12,367 bases of DNA from contig JAZNRV010000093.1 of NCBI GenBank assembly GCA_045590855.1, positions 1 to 12,367 on the forward strand, read 5' to 3'. Made by a program: the position numbers and the translations under genes. Positions 7,210 through 12,367 of the stretch are shown piece by piece. The notes beneath the pieces were generated by a model. The model searched no databases and was not told where the DNA came from. It was given only the letters and a program-made list of their open reading frames with translations. Each line of letters starts with the position of its first letter. Positions within the stretch are counted from its first letter, which is position 1. This DNA is from RGIG3009 sp045590855 (GTDB lineage: Bacteria > Bacillota > Clostridia > Oscillospirales > Acutalibacteraceae).

Positions 7210-7238
7210 TTGACAAACAAAAATAAAAGGTGTACTCT
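7210..7238 (+). promoter_or_regulatory. Candidate sigma-A promoter of the sortase cluster
   Basis: A perfect TTGACA (7210-7215), a 17-bp spacer and the weak -10 TACTCT (7233-7238). It lies about 58 bp before the first ATG of the cluster. No other promoter is apparent further along in the cluster. Confidence 0.5.
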
Positions 7239-7295
7239 TAATATAGGTGTTTTATTATGTCCGTAAAATATTTGTTTTTGTAAGGAGATAGTATT

Positions 7296-7859
7296 ATGAA
7301 AAAAATTATATCCATTGTCTTAGCATGCGTATTGCTCGCCAGCATGATGGTTCTTACGGTTGTGCCGGTTTCTGCCGCTACCCCAAAAGAAGATATCATC
7401 GCTGCTATTAAAGCCAGTGTGTCGGCAGAATATTTTGAAAAATATTTGCCCACCATAGAAAATGTTTTGCAACAAGTGGAAGTAACGGCAGAACAAGCTG
7501 AAAAAGTTATTGCAAACATTGACACCGTTAAAGAAACCATCAAAGAAGACAAAGGTGATTCTTTGTCCGAATACACCGAAGTGGAACGTAAAGTTGTGTT
7601 GGAAGAGTTTGACAAAGCTTGCGAAACTTTGGGCTTGAAATACGAAGTGAAACCGGCTGAAAAACCCACCCACGAAGGTGACGTTGATATCACGGTAAAA
7701 GTAGAAGACAAAATCATTGCGTCGGTTGATGGTGACGCGGTCAAAAAGACCAACGCTCCCGACAGTGCTGTGAACTACGGTTTGGTTGCTTTGGCCGGTG
7801 TGTTGGCCGCGGCGGCTGTGGTGGTTGCCACTCGTTGCAAGAAAGCCACTTCTTGCTAA
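7296..7859 (+). CDS. Secreted protein with C-terminal membrane anchor; candidate sortase substrate
   Basis: 187 residues, ATG after AAGGAG (7282-7287). Residues 1-28 form a signal peptide (MKKIISIVLAC, hydrophobic core, cleavage likely after VSA near 27). The mature part, about 30-150, is acidic and mostly helical, with alternating Glu/Lys, then short beta-like repeats (GDVDITVKVEDKIIASVDGD). The C-terminus has the three parts of a cell-wall sorting signal: APDSA (154-158), a hydrophobic stretch (about 161-179), and RCKK with two Cys in the last seven residues. No LPXTG is present, but APDSA is close to LPDTA/LPDTS, the motif of B. subtilis YhcS. The sortase gene begins 5 nt after this stop. 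I do not recognise the mature domain. It could also simply be a membrane-anchored protein that is never cleaved. Confidence 0.8.
   Translation: MKKIISIVLACVLLASMMVLTVVPVSAATPKEDIIAAIKASVSAEYFEKYLPTIENVLQQVEVTAEQAEKVIANIDTVKETIKEDKGDSLSEYTEVERKVVLEEFDKACETLGLKYEVKPAEKPTHEGDVDITVKVEDKIIASVDGDAVKKTNAPDSAVNYGLVALAGVLAAAAVVVATRCKKATSC
7755..7856 (+). other. Candidate non-canonical cell-wall sorting signal
   Basis: These codons give A-P-D-S-A, a roughly 19-residue hydrophobic helix and a basic tail (RCKK) at the very end of the secreted protein, just before a sortase gene. Pro and Asp of LPDTA/LPDTS are kept; Leu is Ala and Thr is Ser. This is an inference from layout, not a recognised motif. Confidence 0.4.
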
Positions 7860-7864
7860 TTGGT

Positions 7865-8515
7865 ATGAAACATCATAATCTGTCTTTACGAAAAAGCCCT
7901 TTATACAAGGGCTTTTTCTTGCTCTTTCCCTATATTTTTGCTGTACTGGCCTGGGGTTGCGTGGTCGTGGTACTTTTTCAAGCTTTTGTTGCCGATTCGG
8001 AGTACTACCGCCTTATCACAGGTAAAAATCATGGCACCAATGCGCCGTCCACCGTTACGCAAGACGAAGGGTATATACCAACCATTGCTTTTGGCAGTCA
8101 ATGGGCGACACTTAACGTTGACGGTTGGGAACGCCGCGACATTAAAGTGTTTTTTGGTGACAGCGACGAATTTTTGCGCAAAGGTGCAGGCATGTGGCTT
8201 AACTCGCGGTTTTGCGGTCAAAACGGAAAAATTGTGTTGTCCGCACACGTCACCTCTGATTTTCACGAACTGGAAGTAACGCCCATTGGTACGCTTGTTA
8301 CTATGGACACGGTTTATGGCAAATATGTGTACAAGGTAGTGGATACCAAAATTTTTCATTATCAAGACGGCTCGTTGCTTATGCCCAAAGATGGTGTGGA
8401 GCAACTGATTTTGTACACCTGCTACCCGCGCAAAAACGGTCATTTGTTCAAAACGCAGCGTATGGCATTGATTTGCAAAAAGGTTGAGGGGAAGGAGTGG
8501 AAAACCTATGGTTGA
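7865..8515 (+). CDS. Sortase, class D-like, membrane-anchored transpeptidase
   Basis: 216 residues from ATG 7865. This start gives a basic N-terminus (KHH, RK, YK), then one membrane helix (about 17-41), the normal N-in topology of sortases. No SD is visible: the ATG is 5 nt after the preceding stop, so re-initiation is likely. TTG codons at 7835 and 7918 are weaker alternatives. The catalytic triad is in place: His128 in VLSAHVTSDFHEL, Cys186 in LILYTCYP and Arg199 in KTQRMAL, with the beta-barrel signature PIGTLVTMDTVYGKYVYKV between. Spacing and the TCYP motif fit class D or related sortases better than class A or B, but the assignment is tentative. Sortases cut a C-terminal sorting signal and link the protein to peptidoglycan; the gene directly upstream is the obvious candidate substrate. 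A terminator-like hairpin lies in codons 9-18. Confidence 0.9.
   Translation: MKHHNLSLRKSPLYKGFFLLFPYIFAVLAWGCVVVVLFQAFVADSEYYRLITGKNHGTNAPSTVTQDEGYIPTIAFGSQWATLNVDGWERRDIKVFFGDSDEFLRKGAGMWLNSRFCGQNGKIVLSAHVTSDFHELEVTPIGTLVTMDTVYGKYVYKVVDTKIFHYQDGSLLMPKDGVEQLILYTCYPRKNGHLFKTQRMALICKKVEGKEWKTYG
7891..7926 (+). terminator. Terminator-like hairpin inside the 5' end of the sortase gene
   Basis: A perfect 11-bp stem, AAAAAGCCCTT (7891-7901) with AAGGGCTTTTT (7907-7917), a 5-nt loop, then a T-rich run to about 7926. It looks like an intrinsic terminator for the gene ending at 7859, yet it is translated as part of the sortase if that starts at 7865. Partial termination would lower sortase relative to its upstream neighbour. 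Confidence 0.7.
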
Positions 8516-9377
8516 TACTTCTTTTCGAAAGGCAACGCGGGTTTTGTTGTCGATACTGCTTGTGTTTTCGGTTGCGGCGACGCTGCTTTCTTTTGTGGTG
8601 CGCTATGCTTTGTGTGACCGCACGGCATATACCAAGGCGGCACATTCGCCTTTGTTTATTGAATCTGTTCACACAGCACTTTTGAATCGTTTGGAATCGG
8701 AATGTTTGTTTTATGACCTGCCGTTTGAAACTTTAAAAACTGCTGTCAGCGCACAAACGGTTGAAACGTTGGTTACCACCCAAACATTGGCGGTTTACGA
8801 TGCGTTGTTTGACGGCACACCGCTTCCCGACGTTTTGTGGGACAATACCGCGCTTTCACAAGCGATTCAGACTTTTTTTGATACATTGCCGGAACAAGAC
8901 CGTCCTTCCGACACGGCAGCACAAACCATTGCTGACGATTTGATCAATTCCATGTCGCCGATTTTGAACGTTGGACTTAGTGATAAACTGTTAAAACAAG
9001 GCCATGGCATTGTGCAAAAATTACGACCGTTGCAACGCTTTGGCACGGTTACGGTTTGGCTGTTGTTTTTGTCGGTAATGTTGGCGGCGGGATTGTGGTT
9101 GGTAACGCTCAAAGGTGTTGCACAACGTTTGCAAGCGGTTTTTGGTATGACGTTTTTGGGTTCGTCGGTTGCGGCGGTACCGTTTTGGTTGCTGAAAGGG
9201 TACGATTTGCCTTCGCGTTTGGTGTTGGGGGAATCGGCTCTTAAACAATACGTTGATGATGTGTTGTACCAAATTGTTGACTATTCCGTGACAATTCCCA
9301 CCATCGTTTTTGTTGTCAGTGGTTTGTTACTAATAACAGCGGTGGTGTTGCGTCTTTGCAAATCACAAAAAAATTAA
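8508..9377 (+). CDS. Uncharacterised four-TM membrane protein, third gene of the sortase cluster
   Basis: 289 residues from ATG 8508, which overlaps the sortase stop by 8 nt; AAGGAG (8492-8497) lies 10 nt upstream. An earlier ATG at 8484 has no SD. Four membrane segments are predicted by eye: 11-33, 179-201, 207-229 and 262-283. Between the first two lies a loop of about 145 residues, probably outside, rich in Thr, Ala and Leu and probably helical. The last three helices form a compact membrane unit ending in a short basic tail (RLCKSQKN). I do not recognise a family. Overlap with the sortase gene suggests a shared task, perhaps presenting substrates or holding the sortase, but nothing in the sequence shows a catalytic site. 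A strong hairpin terminator follows 17 nt after the stop. Confidence 0.8.
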   Translation: MVDTSFRKATRVLLSILLVFSVAATLLSFVVRYALCDRTAYTKAAHSPLFIESVHTALLNRLESECLFYDLPFETLKTAVSAQTVETLVTTQTLAVYDALFDGTPLPDVLWDNTALSQAIQTFFDTLPEQDRPSDTAAQTIADDLINSMSPILNVGLSDKLLKQGHGIVQKLRPLQRFGTVTVWLLFLSVMLAAGLWLVTLKGVAQRLQAVFGMTFLGSSVAAVPFWLLKGYDLPSRLVLGESALKQYVDDVLYQIVDYSVTIPTIVFVVSGLLLITAVVLRLCKSQKN

Positions 9378-9393
9378 ATTTGTTGCATAAAAT

Positions 9394-9432
9394 AAACTCA
9401 CCGCTTTCGGTTAGCCGAAAGCGGTGAGTTTT
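9394..9432. terminator. Bidirectional hairpin terminator between convergent operons
   Basis: A perfect 17-bp stem (9394-9410 with 9415-9431) and a 4-nt loop, with TTTT on the plus side and TTTATTTTA on the minus side. It ends both the sortase cluster and the DUF1294 operon. The DUF1294 stop codon lies in the loop. Confidence 0.9.
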
Positions 9433-9677
9433 GTGTATAAAAGTAGTTGTAACAACAATATAGTCGGTAACCCCAACATAAATCGTTTGTGCAACGTTTT
9501 GTGCCGAATCAGTAACATGGTCAAATACATGGCGGCACTGCCGCCGAGCAGTGCTGTGCAAAACAACACCGCTTCGGGCACGCGTTGCCGTTTGCGTTTG
9601 GCGCAACATTTGTCACTTACCGTAAGAATGATTGCCGCTACCGAAACGGCGACAAGGTAAAAAAGGAAGATTCTCAT
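9411..9677 (-). CDS. DUF1294 family small membrane protein
   Basis: 88 residues, the normal size for DUF1294 (PF06961). Family marks are visible: DKCCAKRKRQRVPEAVLF, then the glycine-rich ALLGGSAAMYLTMLL, the conserved RHKTLHKRF, and a final hydrophobic LPTILLLQLLL. Probable membrane helices are at about 2-19, 36-57 and 67-82. The molecular role of the family is unknown. The ATG overlaps the stop of the phosphoesterase gene as ATGA, so it is translated with it; the SD must lie in the phosphoesterase 3' end and is weak. The stop codon sits in the loop of the terminator hairpin, whose minus-strand 5' arm encodes the last residues (KLTAFG). Confidence 0.9.
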   Translation of the reverse strand: MRIFLFYLVAVSVAAIILTVSDKCCAKRKRQRVPEAVLFCTALLGGSAAMYLTMLLIRHKTLHKRFMLGLPTILLLQLLLYTKLTAFG

Positions 9678-10795
9678 TCGAACAAAACAGTATCTCGCAT
9701 GCCGATGGCACAGTGGTTGTCATTGCAAACAACAACAGCACAGTCGGATTGCAACGTGATGGTCGCACCCACGTGACCGTTGACATCATCGTCGAGCGAT
9801 TTGCACATCGAAGCCACAATTACGGGACACGGTGTGCCTTTGGCATCGATGGGGTCACCGTGACGAATGACAAAGCAACTGTGCGTATGGCCACTGAACA
9901 TTACGTGCGGCTTGACCGTTTCTTTGAGGATTTTTGCCCATTCGGTAAAAATGTCGGCATCTACGTTGAAAACGCTTTCGCTTTTACGCACAAACGGATT
10001 GTGGCTTATTACCACACGGTATTTTACCGACGGGTCGTCGTAACCCGACAGTTTTTTCAAAAATTCCGTTTCTTTAACACGGAACTGGTGACAAGCAACG
10101 GTGTGTCCGTATTCGGCACTGCTGTCTTCTTTGTCTTCGCCACTGTCTAATACAACACCCCAAATGCAACCGATACGGAACGTGTAATACGAATAACCGT
10201 CGCGGGTGGGTGTGTACGCGGCTAAATGTTCGGCATTTACCCCGCGCAGTTCGTGGTTGCCGCGAGCATACAAGCAAGGGATTTCCCCCTCGGTGATACC
10301 CGAAGCAATTTCGTGTACTTTAAACAAACAAGTTTCTTGGCCGCAACCGTCGGCGATATCCCCGTTAAGAACCAGCACGTCAGGCTTTTCACCCGCAATT
10401 TGTGCGGCTTTCACCGCGGGGGCGACGTAATTGTGCGTGTCTGCCAAATGATAAATGCGAATGTCAGCTTCTTTTTCCAACGGGCGGAACGCGTACACGT
10501 ATTCTTGCGGTTCTTCCGTGGGAGTGAAATATTCTTTCCGTTCCACAATTTTTCGCGCAATTACGGTGTATTCCTTGGCGGTATTCAAAGCATCCATCGG
10601 CACACATACGCGATGTACGCGGGTGTCGGAACGACGAACACCGTTTACTTCGTCAAAATATTCCTGTCCCCCCACACGGACAGAAATCAAAAATTCGCCT
10701 TGCGTTTCCAACAGCACCAAAATTTGATATTCGTTTTCCACCGCAAACACCGACGGGTGCGCGTAGAAACCTTGGGGTATTTCGCGAACAGACAT
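9674..10795 (-). CDS. Calcineurin-like metallophosphoesterase with N-terminal beta domain
   Basis: 373 residues, ATG after GAGGAG at 9 nt. The metal-binding motifs of the calcineurin-like family are all present: HLADTH (116-121, Asp119 and His121), NGDIAD (144-149, Asp146), ARGNHE (177-182, Asn180 and His181), ISHNPF (263-268, His265) and FSGHTH (300-305, His303 and His305). They should bind two metal ions for phosphoester hydrolysis. Residues 1-105 are beta-rich (FLISVRVGGQEYFDEVNG...) and resemble the Ig-like N-terminal domain that purple acid phosphatases carry, though I cannot confirm homology. No signal peptide is visible, so it should act in the cytoplasm. It is rich in Cys for a bacterial enzyme. 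It lies 35 nt after an HD-domain phosphohydrolase gene and overlaps the DUF1294 gene. The substrate is unknown. Confidence 0.9.
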   Translation of the reverse strand: MSVREIPQGFYAHPSVFAVENEYQILVLLETQGEFLISVRVGGQEYFDEVNGVRRSDTRVHRVCVPMDALNTAKEYTVIARKIVERKEYFTPTEEPQEYVYAFRPLEKEADIRIYHLADTHNYVAPAVKAAQIAGEKPDVLVLNGDIADGCGQETCLFKVHEIASGITEGEIPCLYARGNHELRGVNAEHLAAYTPTRDGYSYYTFRIGCIWGVVLDSGEDKEDSSAEYGHTVACHQFRVKETEFLKKLSGYDDPSVKYRVVISHNPFVRKSESVFNVDADIFTEWAKILKETVKPHVMFSGHTHSCFVIRHGDPIDAKGTPCPVIVASMCKSLDDDVNGHVGATITLQSDCAVVVCNDNHCAIGMRDTVLFE

Positions 10796-10827
10796 ACAAA
10801 AATACTCCTCTTTATAATTTGTATGTT

Positions 10828-10857
10828 ATATTACACCAATTCCGCAAACGCTTGCAA
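10828..10857 (-). promoter_or_regulatory. Possible internal promoter before the phosphoesterase gene
   Basis: TTGCAA (10857-10852), an 18-bp spacer and TAATAT (10833-10828) on the minus strand, overlapping the end of the HD-domain gene. The leader would be short. The gap to the ATG is only 35 nt and holds nothing else recognisable. Confidence 0.3.
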
Positions 10858-11361
10858 AAATTGGTTTTCAACTTCCTCAAACGCCACAAACGATAACTGC
10901 GGCGTTGATTTTAGAAAAGGTACATCACCAAACAAATGCTTTTTGGTTAACTGAAAAAATTCGTGGTACAACAACGCGTCGTCAATGTCAAAAATCTGTT
11001 GTTCTTCGTCACGCGTTAACGCGGGGGAGAGCCATTTCGCAAAAATCAACGTCTGTAACTGTTGTTCAAATCGACGGTATTCCGGCAAACATTCTTTGAC
11101 GGGGCGTGTGATGTCGGAAAGATAGGCTTCGCTTGCATCGTGCAACAAACACCCCAACTGCACGCGAACGCTGTACCCGCGTGCTTTTGCTTCTGCCAAA
11201 CAGTTAAGGCAATGTTGCGCCACGGAATAAAAATGGGGGAAATGCCCGCCTGCTCGGCACAACAACGACAACGAGTGAGCAATGTCGCGAATGTCAATAT
11301 CCTCCGTCACGGCGGTTGTGGGGTTGAACGAATGATTGTAATAGGTTGTAATGTTGCTCAT
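10831..11361 (-). CDS. HD-domain phosphohydrolase, YfbR-like
   Basis: 176 residues. The HD metal site is visible: His50 in YSVAQHC, the His74-Asp75 pair in LLHDASEAYLSDITRPVK, and a later acidic pair in FDIDDALLYHEF (Asp127/128). Glu78 next to the HD pair matches the YfbR-type 5'-deoxynucleotidases, which remove phosphate from deoxynucleoside monophosphates; other HD phosphohydrolases of this size have different substrates, so the exact activity is open. Cytoplasmic, no membrane segments. The ATG at 11361 has a weak SD (AAGGCGG, 10 nt away). It heads a three-gene run with a metallophosphoesterase and a DUF1294 protein, and its best promoter lies about 170 nt upstream, giving an unusually long leader. 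Confidence 0.88.
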   Translation of the reverse strand: MSNITTYYNHSFNPTTAVTEDIDIRDIAHSLSLLCRAGGHFPHFYSVAQHCLNCLAEAKARGYSVRVQLGCLLHDASEAYLSDITRPVKECLPEYRRFEQQLQTLIFAKWLSPALTRDEEQQIFDIDDALLYHEFFQLTKKHLFGDVPFLKSTPQLSFVAFEEVENQFLQAFAELV

Positions 11362-11470
11362 AAAACGTTTTCCGCCTTGTTTAACAAATATTTTAAAGGA
11401 TTGTTCTCAAAGTACTTTTGTGTTTCATATTGTTACAAAATAGGCACCGGGTGCAGAATAATCGTAATTT

Positions 11471-11515
11471 TCAATCCGAATGTTCTTTCGCTTGGGAAGT
11501 TCGCTTATAAATCAT
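11471..11515 (-). CDS. Possible 14-residue leader peptide in the HD-operon leader
   Basis: ATG 11515 to TGA 11471 reads MIYKRTSQAKEHSD. A GAAGG lies 5 nt upstream, and the predicted transcription start (about 11531) falls just ahead of it, so it would be the first frame on the mRNA. It has no run of a single amino acid that would suggest classic attenuation. It may be chance. Confidence 0.2.
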   Translation of the reverse strand: MIYKRTSQAKEHSD

Positions 11516-11537
11516 TCCCACCTTCGCCTTTTCACAA

Positions 11538-11566
11538 AGTGTAGCATATCTTTGGTTAATTATCAA
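11538..11566 (-). promoter_or_regulatory. Sigma-A promoter of the HD-phosphoesterase-DUF1294 operon
   Basis: TTGATA (11566-11561), a 17-bp spacer ending in TGC (extended -10), and TACACT (11543-11538) on the minus strand. Transcription would start near 11531, about 170 nt before the HD-gene ATG. Confidence 0.6.
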
Positions 11567-11682
11567 GCGTAATCCCACAGAAAAGCCGCGCAAAATCGCC
11601 GTTTTTTGACAGCAAAATTTCTCTTTGTAAAACTGCACAAAGGAGAGAACGGGAATTTGTTCATGTTTTCGAAAAAGAGTGC

Positions 11683-11713
11683 TTGACAAAACGCACAAAA
11701 AGCCTCCTATGAT
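11683..11713 (+). promoter_or_regulatory. Candidate sigma-A promoter of the secreted-protein gene
   Basis: A perfect TTGACA (11683-11688) and TATGAT (11708-11713) with a rather long 19-bp spacer. The leader to the ATG at 11775 would be about 55 nt and contains AGGAGGT as SD (11759-11765). Confidence 0.5.
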
Positions 11714-11774
11714 ACTGTGCGATTATAAGCTTACTGTACCATTTTTACAAATTTTGTTAGGAGGTCTTGCGAAC

Positions 11775-12306
11775 ATGAAAACATTTTGGAAACGCTTGTT
11801 AGCGGTATCCTTGTCGGCAGCATTGCTTATTGGCTGTGCGGTTTCTGGCTTGGTATTGCCGGTAGCAGCGGACCCTGTGACGAGCACAGGGGAAAACCTT
11901 ATTGCCGATGGTGATTTGGAAACCAAAACAGGTTCCAGCTATGACACCACCGCAGGTTATGACGGCGGCGTAGCGTTTGGGGTTGCCGGTAAAGACGGTT
12001 CAAACGCCAGCGGTACGGCCCCGACCCTTACTTTGAGCGAGCAACTTGTGGAAAATGCACTCTATGTGGTTCGCTACTTCCTCTGAACTTAACAAAACCA
12101 CGTTCACGCTTGGTGCTCTTTATAACAAAACCAAAACAGCAGGAACATACGTGTATTACGACGACTTTGAGTTGTACAAATACTATGCCGGTACTCGTTT
12201 GAATGTTAGTTTTATTAACAGTAACCCTATTGGCAAAATTCCCGGAACTAATACAGATTACTATCCTGGAAATCTTTTGACTGCCGACAGAGAAATCACG
12301 ATTTAA
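11775..12306 (+). pseudogene. Secreted carbohydrate-binding-like protein, apparently frameshifted
   Basis: ATG 11775 follows AGGAGGT at 9 nt. Residues 1-32 form a signal peptide (MKTFWKRLLAVSLSAALLIG); LIGC at 18-21 would also pass as a lipobox, but a second hydrophobic stretch and PVAA follow, so the type of peptidase is unclear. The mature part starts ENLIADGDLETKTG, like the opening of many beta-sandwich carbohydrate-binding modules. The frame ends at TGA 12084-12086 (...YVVRYFL). The expected rest of the domain (NKTTFTLGALYN, YVYYDDFELYKYY) lies in the +1 frame, open from 12037 to TAA 12304-12306. The break is therefore between 12037 and 12086. The last 61 bp has no clean continuation; an in-frame stop precedes NASLQILVPDINYG in yet another frame. 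Decay, a sequencing error or a recoding event are possible; the gene may extend past the window. Confidence 0.7.
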
Positions 12307-12367
12307 AAGTGCGGTGGCAGGTTAAAATGCATCGCTTCAGATTCTTGTGCCCGATATTAACTACGGC

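Larger units (their letters stand above)
11362..11774. other. Intergenic region between divergent operons, with two promoters and a long leader
   Basis: This 413-bp stretch holds no convincing protein gene. On the minus strand it contains a sigma-A promoter (11538-11566) and the leader of the HD-domain operon, with a small possible reading frame at 11471-11515. On the plus strand the promoter at 11683-11713 serves the secreted-protein gene. A second TTGACA (11606-11611) with TAAAAC 16 bp later is a poorer plus-strand candidate. No RNA gene or known riboswitch fold could be recognised. Confidence 0.6.

Noticed and set aside
7901..8443. A 180-codon minus-strand open frame opposite the sortase
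   Set aside because: The plus strand has the full sortase triad; the minus frame has odd composition and no start signals.
10226..10954. A 242-codon plus-strand open frame opposite the phosphoesterase and HD genes
   Set aside because: It lies antisense to clear metal-binding motifs, has no SD and gives a sequence without recognisable domains; it is a shadow of the real gene.
11639..11686. SD-like AAAGGAGAG followed by a tiny TTG/ATG frame ending at the promoter
   Set aside because: It is fewer than ten codons, the spacing to the ATG is too long, and it precedes the better promoter of the real gene.
11471..11698. A 75-codon minus-strand open frame in the intergenic region
   Set aside because: Most of it lies upstream of the promoter at 11538-11566 and it has no SD at its start; only its last 14 codons were kept, as a weak leader-peptide candidate.
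12060..12090. Programmed +1 frameshift as in prfB
   Set aside because: The slippery CTC-TGA is similar, but there is no SD-like sequence a few bases upstream and the protein class is not known for recoding; kept only as an alternative.
1..12367. CRISPR arrays, IS elements, phage genes, tRNA or rRNA
   Set aside because: I scanned for regularly spaced repeats, transposase motifs and RNA gene signatures and saw none; the window looks like stable chromosome.

Overview
The window reads as ordinary chromosome of a spore-forming, Gram-positive member of the Clostridia. SpoVT is a marker of endospore formers. The ribosome binding sites are strong AGGAGG types, the promoters look like sigma-A, and signal-peptide genes, a sortase and a Mur/Ddl cluster fit a monoderm cell wall. 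The style of the secreted proteins (Thr-rich tails, C-terminal anchors) suggests the Oscillospirales/Ruminococcaceae neighbourhood, but this is only an inference. I see no phage, IS element, CRISPR array, rRNA or tRNA.

Layout. (1) 1-360, minus: the N-terminal part of a YeiH-family membrane protein, cut by the window edge and noticeably AT-rich. Its promoter is back to back with that of spoVT (489-1025, plus). (2) 1027-1065: a perfect 16-bp hairpin that ends spoVT and the convergent ECF sigma/putative anti-sigma pair (2524 down to 1078, minus). (3) 7104 down to 2655, minus: a tight four-gene operon, alpha/beta hydrolase - murF - ddl - cysK, with a sigma-A promoter at 7126-7153 and a terminator at 2612-2644. 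MurF and Ddl act in sequence (D-Ala-D-Ala synthesis, then its addition to UDP-MurNAc-tripeptide). MurF carries a multi-pass membrane domain where the soluble N-terminal domain normally sits. (4) 7210-9377, plus: a three-gene cluster of a secreted protein with a C-terminal anchor, a sortase, and a four-TM membrane protein. A terminator-like hairpin lies inside the 5' end of the sortase gene. (5) 11361 down to 9411, minus: HD-domain phosphohydrolase - calcineurin-like phosphoesterase - DUF1294 membrane protein, behind a long leader. (6) 11683-12367, plus: a secreted carbohydrate-binding-like gene that appears frameshifted and runs towards the window end.

The most notable items are the sortase cluster, with a candidate non-canonical sorting signal (APDSA, close to the LPDTA/LPDTS type of B. 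subtilis YhcS) and an intragenic hairpin; the membrane-tethered MurF; and the ECF sigma factor paired with an anti-sigma-like protein that lacks a zinc motif and ends in a Thr-rich tail. Several starts were moved downstream of the longest open frame, because a Shine-Dalgarno sequence overlaps or follows the upstream start codon.
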